Positions 1 through 6,239 of a stretch of DNA of 11,856 nt are shown here, one piece after another (within the stretch, counting starts at the first letter, position 1; each line of letters begins with the position of its first letter). The notes under the pieces were generated by a model. The model saw only the letters and a program-made list of their open reading frames with translations, ran no database searches and was not told the origin of the DNA. The position numbers were made by a program, and so were the translations under genes. This DNA is from Methylobacteriaceae bacterium (GTDB taxonomy: Bacteria; Pseudomonadota; Alphaproteobacteria; Rhizobiales; Beijerinckiaceae): the NCBI GenBank assembly GCA_031272615.1, contig JAISTL010000131.1, positions 1-11,856 of the forward strand, given 5' to 3'.

Positions 1-45
1 TATTCCACCTCGCTTTCCTCTTTCCGCCATTTTCAGGTCAGCCGC

Positions 46-924
46 TCACGCCTCTCCCCCTGAACCGTCGCGGAGTTCCCGGTCAGCCCCTGCCCAAACG
101 GCCTTCTTGCAGAGAATGAGGAGACCGGCCAACAGCGCGAGATAGAGCAGCACCTTCCAGCCCAGGGATTTACGCTCTTCCATGCGCGGGTCCGAGGCCC
201 AGGTGAGGAAGGCCGCCACATCCTGCGCATACTGGTCCACGGTTTGCGGCGCCTCGGGGTTGCCGTCGGGGCCCGCGGGATAGTCAAACTGGTCGTCAAA
301 GAACGGCTGCGCCATGGCGGTGGCGTTCTTCGGATACACCAGATTGTAGGCGACGCCGGTGAAATCCTCCGGCGGGTCGCGATAGCCGGTCAGCAGGGCG
401 TGGATATAATCGGCGCCGGATTCCGTGTTCAACGTCACCAGGTTGACCAGCGAACGGGAGAACGGCCGCTCCAGCGTCCGCGCCTTGGCCATCAGGGTGA
501 GATCCGGCGGAATGGTGCCGCTGTTGGACAGCGCCGCAAGGACATCGTTGGCATAGGGCGAACGGAACTTGTCCGCCGGCTTGCCTTCGCGTTCCGTCGC
601 TTCGCCGCTCTCGTCGACAGCCGGGAACATGAAGGTGGCCGCCACCGCCCGCATCTCCTCGTCCGTGAGCTCCGGACCGCCCGGTTCGGAAAGCTGGCGG
701 AAGGCGAGATATTTCATTCCATGGCAGGACCGGCATATGCCCTGGTAGACGGTGAGGCCGCGGCGCAGCTGGGCGCGGTCATAGGTCCCGAAGGGGCCGG
801 AAAAGCTCCACGACACCGTGCCCGCGGGGGTCACGGCGGAGGGGGTTTCCTCCGTCTGCGCCGCCGCGCCGAAACACGCCGCCAGCGTCAACAAGCCGGA
901 GAGTAAAACAGCACGAACAGTCAT
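46..924 (-). CDS. petC: Cytochrome c1 subunit of the cytochrome bc1 complex
   Basis: Cytochrome c1 accepts electrons from the Rieske protein and reduces soluble cytochrome c or cupredoxin, the likely donors to NosZ. The 292-residue product has a Sec-type signal (about 1-22, AAA then Q23), the alphaproteobacterial/mitochondrial-type block WSFSGPFGTYDRAQLRRG, haem motif C64-R-S-C67-H68, and IPPDLTLMAKAR (138-149). M204 (NATAMAQPFF) is the expected sixth ligand, and one C-terminal membrane anchor lies at about 255-278. The motif around the Met ligand differs from the usual AMPPPL. The signal also contains L14-A-A-C17, which resembles a lipobox, although the AxA-type site five residues later fits the usual processing better. 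It is the last gene read in the window; only 45 nt follow. Confidence 0.97.
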   Translation of the reverse strand: MTVRAVLLSGLLTLAACFGAAAQTEETPSAVTPAGTVSWSFSGPFGTYDRAQLRRGLTVYQGICRSCHGMKYLAFRQLSEPGGPELTDEEMRAVAATFMFPAVDESGEATEREGKPADKFRSPYANDVLAALSNSGTIPPDLTLMAKARTLERPFSRSLVNLVTLNTESGADYIHALLTGYRDPPEDFTGVAYNLVYPKNATAMAQPFFDDQFDYPAGPDGNPEAPQTVDQYAQDVAAFLTWASDPRMEERKSLGWKVLLYLALLAGLLILCKKAVWAGADRELRDGSGGEA

Positions 925-932
925 GATCCACA

Positions 933-938
933 CTCCTT
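933..938 (-). promoter_or_regulatory. petC ribosome binding site
   Basis: AAGGAG overlaps the petB stop codon and lies 8 nt before the ATG at 924. The alternative GTG at 933 would overlap this site, so 924 is the supported start. The overlap also suggests translation of petC follows termination of petB. Confidence 0.75.
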
Positions 939-2271
939 AATCCTGTTGACTCTGAACAATGGGCGCCTGAGGGGGCGTTTTGACCTTCGGGAGGTGCGCG
1001 ACGGCGTCCTCCGCAATGGACGCCGGAACCGGTTTGGGCTTTTCCAGCAGGCTGACAATCGGCAAAATCGGGAAAAAGAAGGCGAAGTACCAGGCGGTGG
1101 CCAATTGGGCCAGCAGCTTGTAACAGCCCTCATCCACCGGAGACCCGCTGACGATGTGGGCGATCCAGGCGAACACCCCGGAGCCGTCGGTGGACTTGGT
1201 GGCGAGCCAGCCGAGCACCAGGGCCGAAAACACCCAGGTCAAGAAGAAGAACCTGTACACCGGGCGGTAGCGCGCCGATTTCACCGGCGAACGGTCCAGC
1301 CACGGCATGAACACCAGAATTCCGACGGCGCCGAACATGGCGATGATGCCGACCATTGTGTTGTCGATGGCCCGGAGAATGGTGAAGAACGGCCCGAAAT
1401 ACCACTCCGGAGCGATATGATCCGGGCTGACCGTGAGATCCGCCGGAATGTAGTTGATGGCGTGTCCGAGGGCGCGCGGCAGGAAAAACACCACAAACGC
1501 ATAGATGAACAGCACGATGCCGACCATCACCAGATCCTTGAGGATCATGTACGGCCAGAACGGCAGGGTGTCCCTGCGGGTCCGGATTTCCACCCCGGCG
1601 GGGTTGTTGTTGGCAACCACATGCAGCGCCCACACATGGATGATGGTGAACCCCACCAAAATGAACGGCAGCAGAAAATGCAGGGCATAGAAGCGGATGA
1701 CCGTCGGGTTGCCGACGGCGTAGCCGCCCATGGCGTATTCATAAAGCGTCTCGCCGACAAGCGGCACCGCCTTGAACACGCTGGTAATCACCGTGGCGGC
1801 GGCGGCGCTCATCTGCCCCCAGACGATGGAATAGCCGAGGAACGCCGTGCCCATCATGATGAAATACATGATGACGCCGACAATCCAGAGGATTTCCCGG
1901 GGGGCCTTGTAGGAGCCGTAATACATGCCGCGCAGGATGTGAAAGTAGGCGGCGATGAAGAAGAACGACGCGCCGTTGGCGTGCATGGAGCGTATCAGCT
2001 CGCCGTAATTGACGTTGCGGTCGATGTGGACGACGGAGTCGAACGCCGTCGCCGTGCCGGGCACATACCCCATGGCGAGGAAGAGCCCGGTGATAATCTG
2101 GATGACCAGCATCACCAGCAGAACCGCGCCGAAGGTCCACCAGTAATTGATATTGCGCGGCACACGGAAGGCAATGAACGAGGAATAAATCAGGCCGAGG
2201 ATGGGCAGCCTGTCTTCGATCCATTTGATGACGCGGTTTGTGGGAACCCACTTGTCGGAAAAATCCTGCAT
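937..2271 (-). CDS. petB: Cytochrome b subunit of the cytochrome bc1 complex
   Basis: This membrane dihaem protein holds the quinol-oxidising Qo and quinone-reducing Qi sites. The 444-residue full-length form (not split like b6/subunit IV) has about eight membrane helices. The haem histidine pairs are H97/H111 ([15 protein letters not shown]) and H198/H212 ([16 protein letters not shown]), both spaced 14 as in bc1 rather than b6f. GSYKAPRE (119-126) and Qo motif P288-E-W-Y291 are intact. The Qo cd helix is unusual: after G152-Q-M-S155 come A156-A-A-A159 where family members usually have aromatic-Trp-Gly-Ala. The stretch after PEWY reads [11 protein letters not shown] rather than the common LLPFYAILR or FLPFYAILR. 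The C-terminal 40 residues are a polar tail. It sits 12 nt upstream of petC. The family is certain; specialisation of the Qo site is inferred. Confidence 0.98.
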   Translation of the reverse strand: MQDFSDKWVPTNRVIKWIEDRLPILGLIYSSFIAFRVPRNINYWWTFGAVLLVMLVIQIITGLFLAMGYVPGTATAFDSVVHIDRNVNYGELIRSMHANGASFFFIAAYFHILRGMYYGSYKAPREILWIVGVIMYFIMMGTAFLGYSIVWGQMSAAAATVITSVFKAVPLVGETLYEYAMGGYAVGNPTVIRFYALHFLLPFILVGFTIIHVWALHVVANNNPAGVEIRTRRDTLPFWPYMILKDLVMVGIVLFIYAFVVFFLPRALGHAINYIPADLTVSPDHIAPEWYFGPFFTILRAIDNTMVGIIAMFGAVGILVFMPWLDRSPVKSARYRPVYRFFFLTWVFSALVLGWLATKSTDGSGVFAWIAHIVSGSPVDEGCYKLLAQLATAWYFAFFFPILPIVSLLEKPKPVPASIAEDAVAHLPKVKTPPQAPIVQSQQD

Positions 2272-2276
2272 CACGG

Positions 2277-2283
2277 CCTCCCC
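2277..2283 (-). promoter_or_regulatory. petB ribosome binding site
   Basis: GGGGAGG lies 5 nt before the ATG at 2271 but only 2 nt before the GTG at 2274. The ATG at 2271 is therefore the preferred start, giving 444 residues instead of 445. Confidence 0.75.
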
Positions 2284-2286
2284 TTG

Positions 2287-2844
2287 TCAAACCGTCTGAT
2301 CCGGCGACGAAACGCCGATGCGGATGGATGTGCCGCCGTCCAGGAACACATAGTCGGGAACCGGAAGATTGGACGGCGCCGGGCCGCGGGTCACGCGGCC
2401 GGAGGTGTCGAACTCGGAGCCGTGGCACGGACAGGACCAGCCGCCGTGCTGCCCCTCATGTCCGAGGAGAACACAGCCGAGATGGGTGCAGTTGCCGAAC
2501 ACCACCAGCCATTCCTCGTGGCCTTCCTTGACCCGCAGCGAATCCTCCTGCGGGTCGAGCTGGGCGGAAACCGGCAAATCCTTCGCTTTTTGAATTTCCT
2601 CCGCCGTGCGGTGCCGGATGAACACCAGCCGGCCGCGCCACAACACCTTGGCAATCTGCCCCTCGGCAATGGGCTCCAGGTTGACATCCACCGGGGCGCC
2701 GTTGGCGATGGTTTCGGCATCGGGCCCCAGCGCCGAAATGAACGGCCAGGCGCCGGCGCAGACACCGGCCGCTCCGACGACGCCCGTGGCAATATAAAGA
2801 AAATCACGGCGTCTCGGGTTGTCGTCATGCGGGTTGTCGGTCAT
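2287..2844 (-). CDS. petA: Rieske iron-sulfur subunit of the cytochrome bc1 complex
   Basis: This subunit takes the first electron from quinol at the Qo site and passes it to cytochrome c1. The 185-residue protein has an N-terminal twin-arginine-type anchor (R11-R-R-D-F-L and a membrane segment about 15-36). A flexible neck and the Rieske fold follow. The cluster motifs are C119-T-H121-L-G-C124 and C138-P-C140-H141-G-S, giving ligands C119, H121, C138 and H141 and the disulfide C124-C140. The family tail GPAPSNLPVPDY follows. Length and architecture match alphaproteobacterial UCR Rieske proteins. It opens a petABC set: petB starts 15 nt after its stop. Whether transcription comes from the nos genes or an internal promoter cannot be decided here. 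Confidence 0.97.
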   Translation of the reverse strand: MTDNPHDDNPRRRDFLYIATGVVGAAGVCAGAWPFISALGPDAETIANGAPVDVNLEPIAEGQIAKVLWRGRLVFIRHRTAEEIQKAKDLPVSAQLDPQEDSLRVKEGHEEWLVVFGNCTHLGCVLLGHEGQHGGWSCPCHGSEFDTSGRVTRGPAPSNLPVPDYVFLDGGTSIRIGVSSPDQTV

Positions 2845-2890
2845 GCTTCTCCCTCCAATCGTAAGACAAAACAGTATGAACCATCAATCA
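2845..2890 (-). other. nosX-petA intergenic spacer
   Basis: This 46-nt spacer is noticeably AT-richer (about 41% GC by count) than the flanking genes. It begins with a second TGA directly after the nosX stop and ends with the petA ribosome binding site. I see no GC hairpin plus U tract, so read-through from the nos genes is plausible. The AT-rich middle could hide a promoter, but no convincing -35/-10 pair or FNR/NNR palindrome is visible. Confidence 0.55.
2849..2856 (-). promoter_or_regulatory. petA ribosome binding site
   Basis: GGAGGGAG ends 4 nt before the petA ATG at 2844, with the core GGAGG about 7 nt away. It is a strong site, so PetA need not rely on coupling to nosX. Confidence 0.8.
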
Positions 2891-3877
2891 TCAAGCAGAA
2901 CCCAGCACCACAGTGCCGCCCGCCTTCCCGGACAGATAAGCGCTGCCCTTTCCGTACTCCCTGAGTACCATGGACACGCGCTGTTCATCCATCAGTGCGA
3001 AGGCGGTGGACAGCGCATCCGCGTCCGCGGCGGCGGGTGCGACAACGCTGACACTCTCGAACCCCACCTCCGGCCTGCCGGTAAACGGGTTGAAGATGTG
3101 GCTGAAGCACCCTTTTGCGTCAAAGGCAAAGGTCCGGATGCCGGAGGTGGCAACGGCCGCGTTGGTCACCGCCAACGCCGTGACATCGCCGCCGTTTTCC
3201 ATTCCGACACTCCAGGGTGAACCGTCGGCATTATGCCCGGAGGCCCTGATTTCGCCCATATCGACCAAGCTGTTTTCAACCCCGGCGTTCCCGAGCAAAT
3301 CAACGATTTTGTCGGTGATGTAGCCTTGGGCGACCCCGTTCAGGGTGAGTTGCATGCCCTTGCGGGTGAAGACAATCCGGGTCCGGTCCGCGGCGACATG
3401 GGGCAAACCCACCCGTTCCATGGCGGCATCAACCCGCGCCCGGTCCGGCCCTTCGGGGTCGGCGTCCGGAACAGCGAAATGTTCGGCGTAAAGCTTCCAG
3501 AGCGGTTGAATCGTCGGGTCGAACAAACCGCCGGTCAACTCGGAATACCGAAAAACCCTCTGCACCAGGTCAACCAGTTCCGGCGGCGGGAAAGCCAGGC
3601 ACCCGAAGCGGTTCAGGCGGCTTATCGCCGAATCGGGCTGATACAGGCTGAAAACCGCCTCCAAGCGGCGCAACTCGGATTCGGCACGCCGCAGCAGCGT
3701 TTGGGAGAAGGCTTTGTCCTTGTGGACAACACGCATCTGCACCACAGCGCCCAGCGCCGTCCCGCGCCACTCGCAAACGGGAGATTCTCCCGCCTCCGAC
3801 TGCCCGGATGCCGCGGCGAAACCGGTCCCTGCAGCGAAAATGCCGATGAAACGGCGGCGTGAAATGCTCTTGTCCAT
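2891..3877 (-). CDS. nosX: NosX, ApbE-family FAD:protein FMN transferase, Tat-exported
   Basis: This protein is expected to transfer FMN from FAD to a threonine of NosR in the periplasm. The 328 residues begin with a twin-arginine signal (S6-R-R-R-F-I-G, then a hydrophobic stretch to about 24). ApbE hallmarks follow in order: FSLYQPDSAISRLN (76-89), TGGLFDPTIQPLW (115-127), LTLNGVAQGYITD (177-189), MGEI (207-210), HIFNPFTG (260-267) and the metal-site block DADALSTAF (285-293). The tetrad MGEI, without the double Gly of generic ApbE, fits the NosX subfamily as I recall it. The start at 3877 is preceded 7 nt upstream by GGGGGG, 15 nt after nosL. The coding end is followed by a second in-frame TGA. 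Position beside nosL and the acceptor motif in NosR support nosX rather than a general apbE. Confidence 0.93.
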   Translation of the reverse strand: MDKSISRRRFIGIFAAGTGFAAASGQSEAGESPVCEWRGTALGAVVQMRVVHKDKAFSQTLLRRAESELRRLEAVFSLYQPDSAISRLNRFGCLAFPPPELVDLVQRVFRYSELTGGLFDPTIQPLWKLYAEHFAVPDADPEGPDRARVDAAMERVGLPHVAADRTRIVFTRKGMQLTLNGVAQGYITDKIVDLLGNAGVENSLVDMGEIRASGHNADGSPWSVGMENGGDVTALAVTNAAVATSGIRTFAFDAKGCFSHIFNPFTGRPEVGFESVSVVAPAAADADALSTAFALMDEQRVSMVLREYGKGSAYLSGKAGGTVVLGSA

Positions 3878-3892
3878 GTCCGTTCCCCCCGT

Positions 3893-4492
3893 TCAGTTAT
3901 GTGTTGCCGCGGCCGGCGGTTCCGCCGTCATGCCCGGCATGGCGCCGCCGTGCCCCCCGTCCGCGGGCATGGCCGGAACGCTTCCCAACACGTAATCTTT
4001 CGGAATATCGTTGAATCCGACAATCTTTCCGCCGTGCTGTTCAGCGAACGCCGCGGCCGCCGTTTTGTCGGAGAACGGCACCGCTTCCGGCGCACCCATG
4101 CCGCCCGTGGCGTCGCCGCCGATCACGAACGCGGCGGTGCGGGCGTCCGTCCAGTTCTTTGCACCCGGGTCATCCCAACTCCCGGCCTTGCCCATGTCGG
4201 ATACGTAGATCGCTGCGATATCCTTGGGTTCCTCCGGCAGCAGGGTAAACGCCACGGTGTCGCGCACCGACGTGAACCACAACGGCTCCTGCGGCTTGCT
4301 TTCGAGGATGATCTGCCCCTTCGGGCCCTTGTGCTCCATCAGTCCCATGCCGCAATAATAACCGGTGGCGTCTTTCGTCATCTCGAACGCCGGCGGCGGC
4401 GCGACACTCTTTTGTTCGGAACAGGCGGCAAGCAGCAGCACAACACCCGCAGCAGCGGCAAGCATCCGGCGGGAGAAGCCCCTTCCCATCAT
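3893..4492 (-). CDS. nosL: NosL, outer-facing lipoprotein copper chaperone for NosZ
   Basis: NosL binds Cu(I) and delivers it for NosZ metallation through the NosDFY complex. The 199-residue product has a lipoprotein signal with lipobox L21-A-A-C24, so Cys24 should be lipidated. The Cu(I) motif C47-G-M49 lies in YYCGMGLMEHKGPKGQ, followed by conserved family segments WFTSVRDTVAF, IYVSDM, NWTDARTAAFVIGGD and PFSDKTAAAAFAEQHGGK. The signal also has SRR before the hydrophobic core, but a Tat route is uncertain. An extra C-terminal tail (about 175-199) is rich in Gly, Pro, Met and His (GGHGGAMPGM, ending THN) and may add copper-binding capacity; that is inference. It overlaps nosY by ATGA and lies 15 nt before nosX. 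Confidence 0.95.
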   Translation of the reverse strand: MMGRGFSRRMLAAAAGVVLLLAACSEQKSVAPPPAFEMTKDATGYYCGMGLMEHKGPKGQIILESKPQEPLWFTSVRDTVAFTLLPEEPKDIAAIYVSDMGKAGSWDDPGAKNWTDARTAAFVIGGDATGGMGAPEAVPFSDKTAAAAFAEQHGGKIVGFNDIPKDYVLGSVPAMPADGGHGGAMPGMTAEPPAAATHN

Positions 4493-5322
4493 ATTTCCCT
4501 CCTGGAAAAAACAAGCACCGCAAGGCCGAGCGGCACGGCCACCCACACCAGCAACGCCCCAAGCAGCACTCCCGGCCCCATGGTCACGTCGGCGGCAAGC
4601 CCCGCCATTCCGGAAAAGCGGCTGACATCGGCAAAAGCCGTCATGTTGAACAAGCGGTAGGCGTCGGTGGGGTTCAACAGCAGCAGCGCGTTGAGACCGG
4701 CGGCGGAAAACACCCTGCCGCCGGTGAAGGCCAGCGCCCCCAGCAGCGCCATATCATACACCAGCACAAACAGCAGCCAGAGGCCCACCGCCAGACCGGC
4801 CGCCGTCCCGCGCCCATCGGCGAGGGCGCTGACCAGGTACCCGAGGGACACGAACACCGCCCCGAGCAGAATGGATGAGCCGATCATCGCGGCAAAGGCC
4901 CCCAGGCTTGACCGGCTGATGTCGGCGCCGACCGCGGCCAACGCCCCGGCGGCGGCGCCATAACCGACGCAGGTGGCAAAGGCGAGAATGGCCAGGTGGC
5001 CGAGGAATTTGCCGAAAACAACCTGCCCCCTGCTCACCGGATAACTCAGCAGCAACAACATGGTGCCGCGTTCGATTTCCCCGACGACGGCGTCATGGGA
5101 AATCAGCAGGGCAATCAACGGCACCAGAAAAATGGTGAGGCTCGACAACGACACGACGACAATATCCAGCGCTCCGGCGCCGATGCGGCTGCCGGTCGGA
5201 GTTCCGCCGACAAAGGCCAGGGTCAGCGCAAGAATGCCGAGCACCAGCGTGGCGGCGACCACCCAGCGGTTGCGCAATCCCTCACGGATTTCCTTGACGG
5301 CGATGATGCGGATTTCCCTCAT
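4489..5322 (-). CDS. nosY: NosY, membrane permease of the NosDFY ABC transporter
   Basis: NosY is the integral-membrane partner of NosF and the docking point for NosD. The 277-residue protein has about six hydrophobic segments (20-38, 55-75, 103-130, 143-166, 172-198, 250-272). It also carries the family blocks MREIRIIAVKEIREGLRNRW at the N-terminus, GEIERGTMLLLLSYPVSRGQ (81-100), which forms the cytoplasmic coupling region, and LLNPTDAYRL (215-224). The ATG at 5322 overlaps the nosF stop by ATGA and is preceded 6 nt upstream by GGGGAGGG. The C-terminus overlaps nosL by ATGA. The open frame extends upstream to 5469 inside nosF, but that part lacks NosY character. Confidence 0.97.
   Translation of the reverse strand: MREIRIIAVKEIREGLRNRWVVAATLVLGILALTLAFVGGTPTGSRIGAGALDIVVVSLSSLTIFLVPLIALLISHDAVVGEIERGTMLLLLSYPVSRGQVVFGKFLGHLAILAFATCVGYGAAAGALAAVGADISRSSLGAFAAMIGSSILLGAVFVSLGYLVSALADGRGTAAGLAVGLWLLFVLVYDMALLGALAFTGGRVFSAAGLNALLLLNPTDAYRLFNMTAFADVSRFSGMAGLAADVTMGPGVLLGALLVWVAVPLGLAVLVFSRREI
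4497..4503 (-). promoter_or_regulatory. nosL ribosome binding site
   Basis: AGGAGGG inside the end of nosY serves two adjacent in-frame ATG codons (4492 and 4489). The core is about 5 nt from the first and 8 nt from the second. The first ATG overlaps the nosY stop, matching the ATGA junctions at the two preceding genes; either start changes the product by only one methionine. Confidence 0.75.
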
Positions 5323-6239
5323 GCGGCGCCCTCCCCGGACCGGAGGAAATGGGCATAGAGCTCGTCCAGTGTGGGCGGAACGACATCGATGTCCGAAACC
5401 GCCAGCCCGGCGCGCATGATGCGGTCGACGACACGCACCTTGTCCCCGGGCGACGCCTTGACGCTCCACACACCCGGAGCGGGAGACTCCACCGGCCCGA
5501 AGGAGCGCATCACTTCCGCCGGTTTGCCGTCTTTTTCGTCATCGACACGAATCCGTATCACCGACGGCAGGCGGGCAAGGCGGCGCAGTTCATCGAGGGA
5601 GCCGTCGGCGACGAGCATCCCCCGGTTCATCACCACCACCCTGCCGGCCCGTTCCTCCAGTTCCGTCAGTGCATGGGACGAGAGCAGAATGGCGGTTCCG
5701 CCCTCCCGCAGGGTATCGAGAATCTCATAAAACCGCTGGCGCAGCGCCGGGTCGAGACCGGCAGTCGGCTCATCGAGCATCAGCACCTCCGGCCGGCCGA
5801 TCAATGCCTGGGCAAGGCCGAGGCGCTGGCGCATGCCCTTGGAATAACTGCCGACACGCTTGCCGGAGTCGCCATCGAGGCCGACCAGACGCAACGCCGG
5901 TTCGATTTCGCCCGCCGCGAGCCCCTTGAGTTCGGAATAAAACCGCATGGTTTCGACACCGGTGAGCGCGTTGTTGAAAGACACGTTTTCCGGCAGAAAC
6001 CCGATGCGGCGGCGCGCCGCGAAATCCCCGGACGCCGGGTTTTCGCCGAGGACCGAAAGCGTTCCCTCACTGGGACGGATCAGCCCGAGCATCATCTTCA
6101 TGCAGGTGGTTTTGCCGGCGCCGTTATGGCCGACCAGGGCGACGGTTTCCCCGGGCCCGACCGAAAAGCTGACGGTGCGGACCGCCCATATGGCGCCGTC
6201 ATACGATTTTCCGACGCCGTGAAGACTGATCGCGCTCAT
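5319..6239 (-). CDS. nosF: NosF, ATPase subunit of the NosDFY ABC transporter
   Basis: This cytoplasmic ABC ATPase powers the NosY permease during CuZ assembly on NosZ. The 306-residue protein has Walker A G37-H-N-G-A-G-K43-T44, a Q-loop region reading FLPEN (Glu where many ABC proteins have Gln, usual in NosF as I recall it), the signature Y132-S-K-G-M-R-Q, Walker B VLMLD156-E157-P, the D-loop GLD and the switch histidine H189 (LLSSHA). A C-terminal extension of about 85 residues is typical of this subfamily. The ATG at 6239 overlaps the nosD stop (ATGA), with GGAGG 10 nt upstream. The frame stays open upstream to 6416, but that part lies within nosD and is not NosF-like. Confidence 0.97.
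   Translation of the reverse strand: MSAISLHGVGKSYDGAIWAVRTVSFSVGPGETVALVGHNGAGKTTCMKMMLGLIRPSEGTLSVLGENPASGDFAARRRIGFLPENVSFNNALTGVETMRFYSELKGLAAGEIEPALRLVGLDGDSGKRVGSYSKGMRQRLGLAQALIGRPEVLMLDEPTAGLDPALRQRFYEILDTLREGGTAILLSSHALTELEERAGRVVVMNRGMLVADGSLDELRRLARLPSVIRIRVDDEKDGKPAEVMRSFGPVESPAPGVWSVKASPGDKVRVVDRIMRAGLAVSDIDVVPPTLDELYAHFLRSGEGAA

Noticed and set aside
1..30. Possible start of another minus-strand gene (ATG at 30, about ten codons starting MAERGKRGG)
   Set aside because: Only ten codons fit before the window edge and there is no clear ribosome site before the ATG. A gene start cannot be told from chance.
2845..2893. TTGAT half-site in the nosX-petA spacer as an FNR/NNR box
   Set aside because: The second half does not match ATCAA at the required spacing, and no good promoter pair follows it.
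946..2964. A 672-codon plus-strand open frame opposite petB, petA and the end of nosX
   Set aside because: The translation is a low-complexity mix rich in His, Gln, Arg, Gly and Asp with no family resemblance. It is a mirror frame of conserved genes.
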